Under the pieces are notes generated by a model. It did no database searches and was not told the DNA's origin. It worked only from the letters and a program-made list of their open reading frames with translations. A stretch of 64,000 bases of DNA from Exiguobacterium sp. s122 (GTDB lineage Bacteria; Bacillota; Bacilli; Exiguobacteriales; Exiguobacteriaceae): the NCBI RefSeq assembly GCF_018618475.1, contig NZ_JACSMD010000001.1:558001-622000 (forward strand), given 5' to 3'. The position numbers were made by a program, and so were the translations under genes. Of the stretch, positions 16,143 to 24,100 are shown piece after piece (position 1 is the first letter of the stretch; the number at the start of each line of letters is the position of its first letter).

Positions 16143-16613
16143 ATGAACATTCTCATCATCTATGACTCCATGTACGGACATACGGAAAAAGTCGCCCATG
16201 CCATCAAAGATGGATTCGGTGAACTGCATCAAGTTAGAGCCGAACAAATCAGTCATATCGGGTATGGGGACTTGGCAAACTTGGACTTGCTCGTCGTCGG
16301 TTCGCCGACGCACGGCGGACGGGAGACCGAAGATGTCAAGACGTTTTTAGATGGTATGTCCGATCACGCGTTACGAGGAGTACGCGCCGCAGCGTTTGAT
16401 ACGAGCATGGCCGAAGAAGATCAAGGGTTCTTCGTCGGGAAGATTGTGAAGTGGTTCGGTCACGCTTCGACGCGAATTGAACGGGAACTTCTTGAAAAAG
16501 GTGCGGAGCCGGTATTGAAAGAATCGTTTCTCGTCCTTGGGAAAGAAGGTCCATTGAAAGAAGGAGAGCTCGAGCGAGCACGAGACTGGGCGAACCATTT
16601 GTTTGAGAATTGA
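16143..16613 (+). CDS. Flavodoxin family protein
   Basis: This 156-residue FMN-binding electron carrier has an N-terminal phosphate-binding loop, YDSMYGHTEKVA (residues 8-19), that replaces the flavodoxin T-x-T-G-N-T consensus. Flavin-contact segments are LLVVGSPTHGGRET (about residues 49-62) and AAFDTSMAEE. Length is normal for short-chain flavodoxins or flavodoxin-like NADPH oxidoreductases. The ribosome site is GAGAGAAGGGAC. It is a single gene ending in a terminator. Redox partners are not evident. Confidence 0.85.
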   Translation: MNILIIYDSMYGHTEKVAHAIKDGFGELHQVRAEQISHIGYGDLANLDLLVVGSPTHGGRETEDVKTFLDGMSDHALRGVRAAAFDTSMAEEDQGFFVGKIVKWFGHASTRIERELLEKGAEPVLKESFLVLGKEGPLKEGELERARDWANHLFEN

Positions 16614-16615
16614 GT

Positions 16616-16646
16616 AAACGCATTCCTTCGGGCGTGCGTTTTTTTT
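16616..16646 (+). terminator. Terminator after the flavodoxin gene
   Basis: AAACGCA (16616-16622) pairs with TGCGTTT (16635-16641), with an inner CC...GG, and runs into T residues. Confidence 0.75.
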
Positions 16647-16723
16647 GTGTATGAAAGAAGTCGAATCACTTTGAAAACGGGTAAATAGAAGTATGCTTTT
16701 TCTCTAGATTAGGAGGGAGAACG

Positions 16724-17125
16724 ATGAAAAAATGGGAACGTGATGTCCTCGTCGGTTGGATTGTCGTCTTGCTCATTTTGGTCGCCCATTACTTGATTAC
16801 GATTTCGCTTGGGAACAGTTACTTCGCCGAAGCGACGTTGAACCGGATGCTTTGGTTCACTAGCTTCCCCGCCTTCTTGATTGTGTTCGGCGCAGCATTT
16901 TTCATGAAGACCGGCACACTTACGCTCGCCGTTCGCCGCGGCGTCATCTGGACGGCCGAACTCCTCGTTGCTTTTTCCGTCATCGCGTTACTCTTCCGGT
17001 CGTTTAATGCCCTGTTTGAAAGTCCGGGTGCGTATTGGTTGTTCGGCGCCGTCTTCCTTGCTCCGCTCGTTTACTTGTTCGAGTTCCGTCGTCAGAATCA
17101 CGGTCGCAAAGCAAGCGCCCACTAA
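16724..17125 (+). CDS. Four-helix membrane protein of unknown function
   Basis: This 133-residue protein is predicted to span the membrane four times: about residues 8-29 (VLVGWIVVLLILVAHYLI), 43-62, 72-93 and 100-119. The N-terminus (MKKWERD) and C-terminus (RRQNHGRKASAH) are basic, so both ends are probably cytoplasmic. A strong site (TTAGGAGGGAGAACG) precedes the ATG and a terminator follows closely. I do not recognise a family; it stands alone between the flavodoxin and peptidase genes. Confidence 0.75.
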   Translation: MKKWERDVLVGWIVVLLILVAHYLITISLGNSYFAEATLNRMLWFTSFPAFLIVFGAAFFMKTGTLTLAVRRGVIWTAELLVAFSVIALLFRSFNALFESPGAYWLFGAVFLAPLVYLFEFRRQNHGRKASAH

Positions 17126-17128
17126 TTG

Positions 17129-17155
17129 AACGCTTCCGATAAGGAGGCGTTTTTA
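17129..17155 (+). terminator. Terminator after the four-helix protein
   Basis: AACGCTTCC (17129-17137) pairs with GGAGGCGTT (17143-17151), with one mismatch, then T residues. Confidence 0.75.
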
Positions 17156-17207
17156 CTCTGTCTCGGAATGGGAATGGGATACGAGAAGCCACGAGGAGGG
17201 ATTTGAC

Positions 17208-18320
17208 ATGAATCACTATTTTTCTAGTTCATACGAAGAGTCGCGCGAGAAATTTCTCGGCTTACTCGAAACGGTCAAACAGTACTATCCGAGTGCTCGA
17301 ACGATGTCACACACGATTGAAGAAGATACGATTGATGTCATCATCGGAGAACCGCCCGGAACACGTGAGACGATGCTCCTTATGACGATTGGCGAGCATG
17401 GGATCGAAGGCTATGCAGGGGCGGCGGTGACACATCAATTCATCGAGCAGCAACTCAAGAACGTTCGCCATGAGACAACGGCCGTCTGTTTCATTCACGC
17501 CGTCAATCCGTGGGGGATGAAACATTTTCGCCGTGTCAACGAGCATAACGTCGACTTGAACCGAAACTATGTCATCGACCGGGAGTCACTCCCGCGAAAC
17601 GTCAACAAAGAGTATGAAGTGATGCGTCACCTCTTCGTCCCAGATGGGGTGATTGACGAATATCATGAGGCGAGAGAACATATCTACTCGTTTCTCGGCT
17701 CTGGCATTAAGCTCGACGGGTTCGAGGCGATGACTGAAGCGAAAGGGATGGGGCAATATCAGTTCCCGAAAGGGGTCTATTATGGCGGTGAGGCCGATGA
17801 ACCGTCCGCCATCTTCATAAAAGAAGTGCAACACGACTTGCTCGATCGATACGACCGGGTCGTGCATATGGACTGGCATACGGCGCTCGGTCCGACGAAC
17901 GAAGTGACGATGGTCGTCAGTGAGCGGGATGGGCGTGACGTCGAGGCGTTAAAGGCAATGTACGGCTTAAAAAACATTCAAACGTATAACCCGAACGACG
18001 TGCTCGGGGACTCGACGAACCATTTCTATCACGTCCGCGACACGCATTATCCGGACAAACGGCTCGTCTCGGCACTGTTTGAGTTCGGTACGTTCGGGAC
18101 TTCGACAAAAGCGACGATTCGAGAATTTTTGACGATCATCCTGGAGAATCGCCTTTATTTCGAAGGCACGAAAGATCCGACGGCACGCAATGCGATTCAA
18201 AAAGAGTTTATGGCCATGTTTTACCCGGAAGATGAGGCATGGCGTGACGCGGTGCTCGAAGAAGGGGCAAACGCGATTGAACACGTGCTGAAGGCTGAGG
18301 AATTGTGGCGCGCACGTTGA
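17208..18320 (+). CDS. DUF2817 family zinc carboxypeptidase-like protein
   Basis: This 370-residue protein has an M14-like fold. Metal ligands appear as GEHGIEG (H64, E67) and the His of DWHTALG. NRNYV supplies the substrate Asn-Arg motif and FEFGTFG the C-terminal catalytic Glu. These are the features of DUF2817, a family related to succinylglutamate desuccinylase and carboxypeptidase A. No signal peptide is present, so a cytoplasmic amidase or peptidase role is likely; the substrate is unknown. ATG 17208 follows ACGAGGAGGGATTTGAC. The alpha/beta hydrolase gene lies 78 bases downstream. Confidence 0.8.
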   Translation: MNHYFSSSYEESREKFLGLLETVKQYYPSARTMSHTIEEDTIDVIIGEPPGTRETMLLMTIGEHGIEGYAGAAVTHQFIEQQLKNVRHETTAVCFIHAVNPWGMKHFRRVNEHNVDLNRNYVIDRESLPRNVNKEYEVMRHLFVPDGVIDEYHEAREHIYSFLGSGIKLDGFEAMTEAKGMGQYQFPKGVYYGGEADEPSAIFIKEVQHDLLDRYDRVVHMDWHTALGPTNEVTMVVSERDGRDVEALKAMYGLKNIQTYNPNDVLGDSTNHFYHVRDTHYPDKRLVSALFEFGTFGTSTKATIREFLTIILENRLYFEGTKDPTARNAIQKEFMAMFYPEDEAWRDAVLEEGANAIEHVLKAEELWRAR

Positions 18321-18398
18321 CAGGTTTCCACTTCAAGGAATCGGGAAAAGTCGCTTGTGGGCAACAACGGCTCAACACGAATCATTGGAGGTCATATA

Positions 18399-19199
18399 AT
18401 GGGGAACTATATTACAGCACATGACGGGACAAACATTTATGTCGACGACGTCGGAACGGGGGAAGCGGTCGTCTTTCTTCATGGCTGGCCGGCTAACAAC
18501 AACATGTTCGAGTATCAGAAGAATGCGCTACTTGAGGCAGGTTATCGCTACGTCGGGATTGATTATCGCGGCTACGGGAAATCGGATGCTCCGGCGACGG
18601 GCTACGATTACGCGACGATGGCGTCTGACGTCCACATGGTCGTCAACGGCCTTGGCGTTAAAGACTTCACGCTCGTCGGGTTCTCAATGGGTGGCGCCAT
18701 CGCGATTCGGTATGCGGTCGACTATCCGGACGACGGATTGAAAAAACTGGTCCTCGCTGGAGCCGCTGCGCCGGTGTTTACACAACGCCCGGACTATCCG
18801 TACGGCATGACGAAAGAAGAAGTCGATGCGTTGATTCAAGACACGTTACAAGACCGTCCGAAGATGCTTGAAGGTTTCGGCGAAATCTTCTTTGAGAAAG
18901 AGCACTCGGAGCCGATGCAAAACTGGTTCCATCATCTTTCGCTCGTCGCATCAAGCCAAGGGACGATTGCTTCGGCGAAAGCGTTACGCGATGAGGACTT
19001 ACGGGGCGACTTGCAACACGTCACGGTCGAGACGCTCATCATCCATGGGGTGCATGATAAGATTTGTCCGTTCGAGTTTGCCGAAGAAATGGAAAAAGGA
19101 ATCCCGAACGCACGCATCGAACGGTTCGAAGAGAGCGGGCACGGGACGGTGCTCGATGAGATGGAGAAGTTTAACGACACGTTACTACGATTCATTTGA
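18399..19199 (+). CDS. Alpha/beta hydrolase
   Basis: This 266-residue hydrolase has the oxyanion segment FLHGWPANN, nucleophile elbow GFSMGG, an acidic residue in IIHGVHDKICP and catalytic His in EESGHGT. The sequence order and size fit the non-heme haloperoxidase/esterase group of alpha/beta hydrolases; the true substrate is not evident. ATG 18399 follows TTGGAGGTCATATA, which decides it over an in-frame ATG 42 bases upstream. It is probably cytoplasmic and a single transcription unit ending at a hairpin. Confidence 0.88.
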   Translation: MGNYITAHDGTNIYVDDVGTGEAVVFLHGWPANNNMFEYQKNALLEAGYRYVGIDYRGYGKSDAPATGYDYATMASDVHMVVNGLGVKDFTLVGFSMGGAIAIRYAVDYPDDGLKKLVLAGAAAPVFTQRPDYPYGMTKEEVDALIQDTLQDRPKMLEGFGEIFFEKEHSEPMQNWFHHLSLVASSQGTIASAKALRDEDLRGDLQHVTVETLIIHGVHDKICPFEFAEEMEKGIPNARIERFEESGHGTVLDEMEKFNDTLLRFI

Positions 19200-19203
19200 T
19201 GGG

Positions 19204-19231
19204 AAAAGGCGCCTATTTCGGGCGCTTTTTT
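19204..19231 (+). terminator. Terminator after the alpha/beta hydrolase
   Basis: GCGCC (19209-19213) pairs with GGCGC (19221-19225), flanked by AAAA and a T run. Confidence 0.65.
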
Positions 19232-19401
19232 ATGGGATGGGACGGGTAGCACAGTTTTGTTTCGGGTATACATAATGTGGGAGACACGTCGTCGGATTTG
19301 GTCATCCGGCAAGCGTTTTTAATGGAAATGAACCATTTGATGAAGGGATGGTGAAACAATTGTGGGGAGCGACCATTTATTGCGGTCGTTCGCATAATTC
19401 A

Positions 19402-19410
19402 TGGTACAAT
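19402..19410 (+). promoter_or_regulatory. Extended -10 promoter element of the CBS gene
   Basis: TGG followed by TACAAT (19405-19410), 37 bases before the start codon, gives an extended -10 form. Upstream, CGACC and GGTCG (about 19358-19387) form a small inverted repeat. No strong -35 is seen. The rest of 19232-19401 shows nothing else clear. Confidence 0.4.
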
Positions 19411-19446
19411 GGTGGGGTGGATTAATAGATTGAGGAGAGATTTGAG

Positions 19447-19875
19447 ATGAATATCGCTTTCTTTTTATATCCGAAAGAAGACGTCAAATATTTGGACCCG
19501 GAGTCGACCGTGCGTCAAGCACTTGAGAAGATGAAGCATCATCGCTTCACCTCGGTGCCGCTCGTGTCGGAGAACGGTTTTTATGCGGGGACGATGACGG
19601 AAGGGGATTTACTCTGGGCACTCGCCGAACAGCTTCGCGGGGAAGAGGACTACGAAAAAGTGCTCCGGACACGTCTGAAAGACATCAAACAACGCGTACG
19701 CTATAAGCCGGTGGCGATCACGGCGCAAATCGAAGAGCTCGTCGATGCGATCACCGATCAAAACTTCGTGCCGGTCGTCGATGACGGTAAGTACTTCATC
19801 GGCATCATCCGGCGCCGCGACATCATTGAGTATTACTCGACGAAGTTGCAACAACTCGAGAATAAAGTGAACTAA
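19447..19875 (+). CDS. CBS-domain protein (CbpB-like)
   Basis: This 142-residue protein consists of two CBS motifs. The first is around residues 10-65 (LDPESTVRQALEKMKHHRFT, then SVPLVSENGFYAGTMTEGDL) and the second around 78-132 (FVPVVDDGKYFIGIIRRRDI). There is no other domain. Such stand-alone CBS pairs bind adenine nucleotides; B. subtilis YkuL and Listeria CbpB are of similar size and bind c-di-AMP. The ribosome site is TTGAGGAGAG. CbpB identity is an inference from size and build, not from a specific motif. Confidence 0.85.
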   Translation: MNIAFFLYPKEDVKYLDPESTVRQALEKMKHHRFTSVPLVSENGFYAGTMTEGDLLWALAEQLRGEEDYEKVLRTRLKDIKQRVRYKPVAITAQIEELVDAITDQNFVPVVDDGKYFIGIIRRRDIIEYYSTKLQQLENKVN

Positions 19876-19880
19876 ACGAG

Positions 19881-19914
19881 AAAGCCAAGTCACGGACTGA
19901 CTTGGCTTTCTTAT
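19881..19914 (+). terminator. Terminator after the CBS gene
   Basis: AAAGCCAAGTCA (19881-19892) pairs with TGACTTGGCTTT (19898-19909), followed by CTTAT. Confidence 0.8.
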
Positions 19915-19938
19915 CGTTCGCAAAAAGGGGGATTCAAG

Positions 19939-20334
19939 ATGAATGAAGAAGAAACGTTTGTAATTGAGTCGGTCTCACCAAACGAGCGCTACGTCTGTGT
20001 GTTTGAGGACGACGGGGAGACAGGATACGTTTATTTTTGTCCGTTAAACGATTCGTTAGAGATGGAAGGGGTCGCGGATGCGCTCTGGATTTATGATCAA
20101 ATTTCACCACCGATTGAAGCATGTGAAGAAGTCGGGTTCGCGTGGGATGATCGGTCATCGAGAGTCGCGTTCATCGTGGACGGAGAATGTTGGGGAATGC
20201 TCGACCTGGCTTCGAAACGGAAGATGACCGCACCGCGAGAAGATAACGCCATCGTCTCGCTTCCGATTGAACTATGGGAAGCGGGTATCGCGGCGTCCGA
20301 GGGAGAGGCTTTGCAGATGAAGGTCGAGCGCTGA
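19939..20334 (+). CDS. DUF2251-like protein
   Basis: This 131-residue soluble protein has a pattern that resembles DUF2251: NERYVCVFEDDGETGYVYF near the N-terminus, ALWIYDQI in the middle, then VGFAWDDRSSRVAFIVDGE. The function of the family is unknown. The start follows AAAAAGGGGGATTCAAG. The stop is five bases before a small membrane-protein gene, so the two are probably co-transcribed. No membrane helices are present. Confidence 0.65.
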   Translation: MNEEETFVIESVSPNERYVCVFEDDGETGYVYFCPLNDSLEMEGVADALWIYDQISPPIEACEEVGFAWDDRSSRVAFIVDGECWGMLDLASKRKMTAPREDNAIVSLPIELWEAGIAASEGEALQMKVER

Positions 20335-20339
20335 CGTTC

Positions 20340-20519
20340 ATGAAAAGCTTCATAAAATATATGGTCGTCATTACCTTGGCTATCGGACTCTTATATGGCT
20401 ACAATACGTTTGTTCCGAAGAACTTCCTGACATTCATGATCGGCCTTCCAATATATGTTGGTATCGTTTTATGGGTCGTACATCTGTTTGAGAAAAAGCA
20501 GAACATGTCTTCACGCTGA
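20340..20519 (+). CDS. Small two-helix membrane protein
   Basis: This 59-residue protein has two predicted transmembrane helices, about residues 5-24 (FIKYMVVITLAIGLLYGYN) and 30-50 (FLTFMIGLPIYVGIVLWVV), and a basic C-terminus. It begins five bases after the DUF2251-like stop, with only a weak ribosome site (GGTCGAG), suggesting coupled translation. I do not recognise a family. Confidence 0.55.
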   Translation: MKSFIKYMVVITLAIGLLYGYNTFVPKNFLTFMIGLPIYVGIVLWVVHLFEKKQNMSSR

Positions 20520-20597
20520 CAGGAATACAAGTTTGTCCGGAGAATGTTTACAAACATTGGGGACAGGCGGCGAAGGACGCGATAAAACGAGCGATAC

Positions 20598-20639
20598 AAA
20601 AAGAGACGACTTTCTCATATAGGAAAGTCGTCTCTTTTT
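20598..20639. terminator. Bidirectional terminator
   Basis: A 17-bp perfect stem (20598-20614 with 20623-20639), written AAAAAGAGACGACTTTC and its complement. A-rich on one side and T-rich on the other, it can serve both strands. The segment 20640-20769 holds no intact gene. Confidence 0.8.
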
Positions 20640-20769
20640 GGCGTGTTTCTTTTACGAAAGTGGCACGAAATATGGAAGCATTCATTTTTTGAGCTCATCG
20701 ATGACTGCGTCGGTCAATCGTTCTTCATCAAATCAAACAACAAATGGATGATTGATTATGTTGTCCCGT

Positions 20770-21972
20770 TTATTTTGCCTCCAAACGACGTGAGACAGCG
20801 GTCAAGATGGCAGCCGCGATGACCATGAGGCCACCGACCCAAGATGTATGGATGAGACCGATTGAGTCCGCGACAATGCCCCCAATCGTCGCACCGAGTG
20901 CGATGCCGATGTTAAAGGCAGCGATGTTCAGTGCCGACGCGACATCGACCGCGGCCGGTACATACTTCTCAGCGAGTTGCACGATATAAAGCTGAAGGCC
21001 AGGTACGTTCATGAAGGCGAGCAGTCCCATCAACATGATAGCGATGAGTCCCGCGACTTTGAACGGGATCATGAACGACATGACAATCATGACAGTGGCG
21101 TGGACCATGAACATATAGAACAACGCTTTCGCTGGGTCCTCGTTGGCGAATTTACCACCCACCCAGTTCCCGATAGCGACGGCAATCCCATAGACGAGCA
21201 GGACGATACTGATGAAGCTCGGGCTGATGTTCGTCACATCCTGCAAAATCGGCGTCAAATACGTGAAGGCGACGAACGTGCCGCCGTAACCGAGTGCGGT
21301 GATTAAGAAGCCGAGCACGATTCGCCCGTTCGTGATTAATTTTAACATATCCGAGAACTTCGCTGGCGGTGATTGCTTCAAGTCGTTCGGGATCAAGAAG
21401 AAGCTAGCGATGATTGAGACGACACCAAGTGCGGCGACGGCGAAGAACGTCGCGCGCCATCCGAACGCTTGCCCGATGAACGTGCCGAGCGGGACGCCGG
21501 TGACGGTTGCGACCGTCAAGCCGGTGAACATGAGAGCGATCGCACTCGCTTTCTTATGTGGCGGAACGAGCTGGACGGCGATGGTTGCGCCAATCGAGAA
21601 GAAGACCCCGTGAGAAAAGGCGGTGATGAACCGGGCGGCGATCAGCAGTTCAAAACTCGTCGATAGGGCGGAAACCAAGTTTCCAATCATAAAGACGACC
21701 ATGAGTGTCATGAGTAGCGTCTTGCGATTCATCCGGTTCGTGAGCGCGGTTAAAATTGGTGCACCGAGGGCGACGCCGATCGCGTAACCGGAGATGATGA
21801 GACCGGCGAGTGTGATGCCGACATTCAAGTCGCTTGCAATCGATGCGAGCAGTCCGACTGGTACGAACTCGGTCGTCCCGATACCGAAGGCGCTGATGGC
21901 GAGGGCGAGCAAGGCCAGCCCCCCATTTTTTGGTGCCTGTTCGTCGACAGGCTGTGTGTATGGTTGATTCAT
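20770..21972 (-). CDS. MFS drug-efflux transporter (DHA1 family)
   Basis: This 400-residue protein has twelve predicted helices. The first begins ALLALAISAFGIGTTEFVPV, the usual start of the DHA1 subgroup that includes AraJ, YdhP and PbuE. The inter-helix motif LTNRMNRKTLL is the MFS motif A region. It is predicted to export small molecules by proton antiport. The start at 21972 follows AGGAGGAATGACTC. The leader carries a GC-rich hairpin (22000-22020). It is divergent from an HxlR regulator, which probably controls it; the substrate is unknown. Confidence 0.9.
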   Translation of the reverse strand: MNQPYTQPVDEQAPKNGGLALLALAISAFGIGTTEFVPVGLLASIASDLNVGITLAGLIISGYAIGVALGAPILTALTNRMNRKTLLMTLMVVFMIGNLVSALSTSFELLIAARFITAFSHGVFFSIGATIAVQLVPPHKKASAIALMFTGLTVATVTGVPLGTFIGQAFGWRATFFAVAALGVVSIIASFFLIPNDLKQSPPAKFSDMLKLITNGRIVLGFLITALGYGGTFVAFTYLTPILQDVTNISPSFISIVLLVYGIAVAIGNWVGGKFANEDPAKALFYMFMVHATVMIVMSFMIPFKVAGLIAIMLMGLLAFMNVPGLQLYIVQLAEKYVPAAVDVASALNIAAFNIGIALGATIGGIVADSIGLIHTSWVGGLMVIAAAILTAVSRRLEAK

Positions 21973-21999
21973 GAGTCATTCCTCCTAAAAATGGTTGAT

Positions 22000-22020
22000 G
22001 AGACGAGGGCCCTTCGTCTC
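22000..22020 (-). promoter_or_regulatory. Hairpin in the leader of the MFS gene
   Basis: GAGACGA and TCGTCTC arms around GGGCCCT form a near-perfect 21-bp palindrome, 27 bases upstream of the start. No T run follows on the minus strand, so it may affect mRNA stability or bind a regulator. Confidence 0.35.
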
Positions 22021-22163
22021 GCAGTAGCTCGAGCCTCTCAATCTTCTCTTTTGTTCGGTACGGTCGAAAAAGAACCTTACCGTCTCAAGAAGTGGTTACG
22101 AATGAGAGGAGCTTGTATAACTGAGCTACAGTTGCTATCATAAGTCCAGCGAATTCAGTTGGG

Positions 22164-22202
22164 AAGTACGCACTTTCAAGTACGATAGGCACTGAAAAGT
22201 AC
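22164..22202. promoter_or_regulatory. AAGTAC repeats, putative HxlR operator and promoter
   Basis: AAGTAC occurs at 22164, 22178 and 22197. The first forms the palindrome AAGT-ACGC-ACTT (22164-22175). A promoter TTGGGA (22159) with a 16-bp spacer to TACGAT (22181-22186) overlaps them. HxlR regulators typically bind short palindromes of this kind. Confidence 0.5.
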
Positions 22203-22230
22203 CTATCCCGATCGATAAGGAGGAATCTTC

Positions 22231-22557
22231 ATGCCATACAATATCCCGGTCGAGGCGACGCTTGACGTCATCGGAGGCAAATGGAAAGTCGTCATCATGT
22301 GTCATTTGATAAAAGGGGAACGGCGGACGAGCGAGTTGAAAAAGCTCATGCCAAACATCACACAAAAAATGCTCACACAACAGTTGCGCGAGCTCGAGGC
22401 GGACGGCGTCATCATTCGAACCGTCTTTGAACAAGTACCGCCAAAAGTTGTCTACTCGCTTTCTGACTACGGTTGGTCACTCCAACCGATTTTGGATGCG
22501 ATGTGTGCTTGGGGTGAGGGGCATATCGAACAGACAGGGGAAGACGTCATCTCCTAA
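22231..22557 (+). CDS. HxlR family transcriptional regulator
   Basis: This 108-residue winged-helix regulator carries EATLDVIGGKWKVVIMCHL, then RTSELKKLMPNITQKMLTQQ and LRELEADGVIIRT, the HxlR signature. Many redox-sensing members (YodB, HypR) have a cysteine just before the V-E-A-T segment. Here that position is Ile (YNIPVEAT), so the usual cysteine switch is missing; other cysteines are C24 and one near residue 90. It is divergent from the MFS gene and followed by cupin and aldo-keto reductase genes, which it may regulate. The ribosome site is TAAGGAGGAATCTTC. Confidence 0.9.
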   Translation: MPYNIPVEATLDVIGGKWKVVIMCHLIKGERRTSELKKLMPNITQKMLTQQLRELEADGVIIRTVFEQVPPKVVYSLSDYGWSLQPILDAMCAWGEGHIEQTGEDVIS

Positions 22558-22637
22558 CCTTTCGGTCGCACAATCGTGTGCGGCCGTTTTTTGTTGGCTC
22601 AACTCGGGTACAGTCACAAAGACAAGGAGGGGACAAG

Positions 22638-23141
22638 ATGGAAGTGAAAGCGTATCAATTTAAAGATGACGGTTCGATTCCGAACAATCCGTATTTTCCG
22701 GTGCTATTGTATAAAGAAGCGTTCGAGGAGACCGAGGCGATCCAGTCGACGTTTGAGAACAATGGCTGGGGCAATAGCTGGGTGAACGGGGTGTTCGACT
22801 ATCATCATTATCATAGCAACACCCATGAGGTGCTCGGCGTGAAGTCGGGTCGGGCCACGGTCCAGCTCGGTGGGGCGACGGGGGACCTCGTCTCGCTACA
22901 AGCAGGAGATGTCTTGATTTTGCCGGCGGGAACCGGTCATCGCCGACTCGAGGCAAGTGAGGATTTCGCAATCGTCGGAGCATATCCGGAAGGACGCGAC
23001 TACGACACGTTGACGGGAAGCCCGGAAGAGCGACCAGACAATGTGAAACGAATCGAAGCGATCGACAAACCGTCGACCGACCCGGTGTTCGGGACGACCG
23101 GCCCGTTGCATACTGAATGGAACAAGGAGGAAACGACATGA
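22638..23141 (+). CDS. yjlB: Cupin-domain protein, YjlB-like
   Basis: This 167-residue protein has the double-stranded beta-helix cupin motif 1 as VFDYHHYHSNTHEVLGV (metal-binding His and Glu) and motif 2 as VLILPAGTGHRRLEAS. The whole resembles B. subtilis YjlB, including the C-terminal DPVFGTTGPL. A metal ion is expected at the His cluster; the reaction is not known. ATG 22638 follows ACAAGGAGGGGACAAG; an in-frame ATG 60 bases upstream has no site. The stop overlaps the aldo-keto reductase start by four bases (ATGA). Confidence 0.8.
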   Translation: MEVKAYQFKDDGSIPNNPYFPVLLYKEAFEETEAIQSTFENNGWGNSWVNGVFDYHHYHSNTHEVLGVKSGRATVQLGGATGDLVSLQAGDVLILPAGTGHRRLEASEDFAIVGAYPEGRDYDTLTGSPEERPDNVKRIEAIDKPSTDPVFGTTGPLHTEWNKEETT

Positions 23142-24028
23142 ACCGCATTCCACACTCACTCATATTAGCGACGTTGAAGCAACAAGTCGTTACGTTACCG
23201 GACGGCCGAGAGATGCGTGCGCTCGGACAAGGCACGTGGCGGATGGGCGACGATGATTCAAAACGAGAAGCTGAGATCGAGGCGCTCCAGACGGGGCTCG
23301 ACTGCGGGCTTCACGTCATCGATACGGCCGAGATGTACGGAGAAGGGAAAGCGGAATCGCTCGTCGGAGAAGCGATTCGCGACCGGCGCGACGACGTCTT
23401 CCTCGTCTCGAAAGTGTATCCGCATCATGCGGAGGGCGACAAGCTCGTCCAAGCGTGTGACGCCTCGCTCGAACGGCTCGGGACAGACTATCTCGACCTG
23501 TACTTATTGCATTGGCGAGGAGATGCATCGCTTGAAAAAACGGTCGACGGACTGGAGCAGTTGAAGGCGGACGGAAAGATTCGAGCATGGGGCGTTTCGA
23601 ACTTTGACGTCGACGACATGAAAGAATTGCTTGCCTTGCCGAACGGGAAACACTGCGCCGTCAACCAAGTGCTCTACCATCTTGGAAGCCGCGGCATCGA
23701 ATATGACTTGTTGCCGTTCCACGAGGAACAAGGTATCCCAGTCATGGCATACTCGCCGCTCGCGGAAGGCAGCGATGTAAAAGAGAAAATCTTTAACGAC
23801 GAGACGGTGAACCGGATTGCCGAGGCGTACAGCGCGACACCGGCTCAAATCTTGCTCGCATGGACGGTCCGGAGTGGCAACGTCATCGCCATCCCGAAAG
23901 CAGGGCAGGCGACGCACGTCGAAGAGAACGGTGCGGCGATGCTCCTCAACTTGAGCGAGGACGACTTTCAGGCACTCGACGACGCATTCCCACCGCCGAG
24001 CGGGAAAGAACCGCTCGATGTGATTTAA
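23138..24028 (+). CDS. Aldo/keto reductase
   Basis: This 296-residue NADPH-dependent reductase has the TIM-barrel catalytic tetrad: Asp and Tyr in DTAEMYGEG, Lys in LVSKVYPHH and His in LYLLHWRGD. The cofactor-binding end is AIPKAGQATHVEENG. It reduces aldehydes or ketones; the substrate is unknown. The start is ATG 23138, overlapping the cupin stop and preceded by AAGGAGGAAACGAC. Together with the cupin and HxlR/MFS genes it looks like a small aldehyde or quinone response module (inference). Confidence 0.92.
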   Translation: MNRIPHSLILATLKQQVVTLPDGREMRALGQGTWRMGDDDSKREAEIEALQTGLDCGLHVIDTAEMYGEGKAESLVGEAIRDRRDDVFLVSKVYPHHAEGDKLVQACDASLERLGTDYLDLYLLHWRGDASLEKTVDGLEQLKADGKIRAWGVSNFDVDDMKELLALPNGKHCAVNQVLYHLGSRGIEYDLLPFHEEQGIPVMAYSPLAEGSDVKEKIFNDETVNRIAEAYSATPAQILLAWTVRSGNVIAIPKAGQATHVEENGAAMLLNLSEDDFQALDDAFPPPSGKEPLDVI

Positions 24029-24047
24029 GGCTTGTTTATAAAAAACG

Positions 24048-24084
24048 AGGTCCAGTCACTAATGAGTTGTGACTGGACCTTTTC
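24048..24084. terminator. Terminator after the aldo/keto reductase
   Basis: AGGTCCAGTCAC (24048-24059) pairs perfectly with GTGACTGGACCT (24069-24080), followed by TTTTC. It also faces the minus-strand gene ending at 24101. Confidence 0.85.
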
Positions 24085-24100
24085 ATTTGAATCGATTCAC

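Noticed and set aside
20680-20735. Short minus-strand coding-like remnant ending ERLTDAVIDELKK
   Set aside because: The string is only about 15 codons with an upstream in-frame stop and no start. It may be debris of a lost gene but cannot be assigned.
22660-23235. Minus-strand open frame of 191 codons opposite the cupin and aldo-keto reductase genes
   Set aside because: Overlaps two confidently assigned genes, and its Ser/Arg/Pro-rich composition is that of an antisense shadow.
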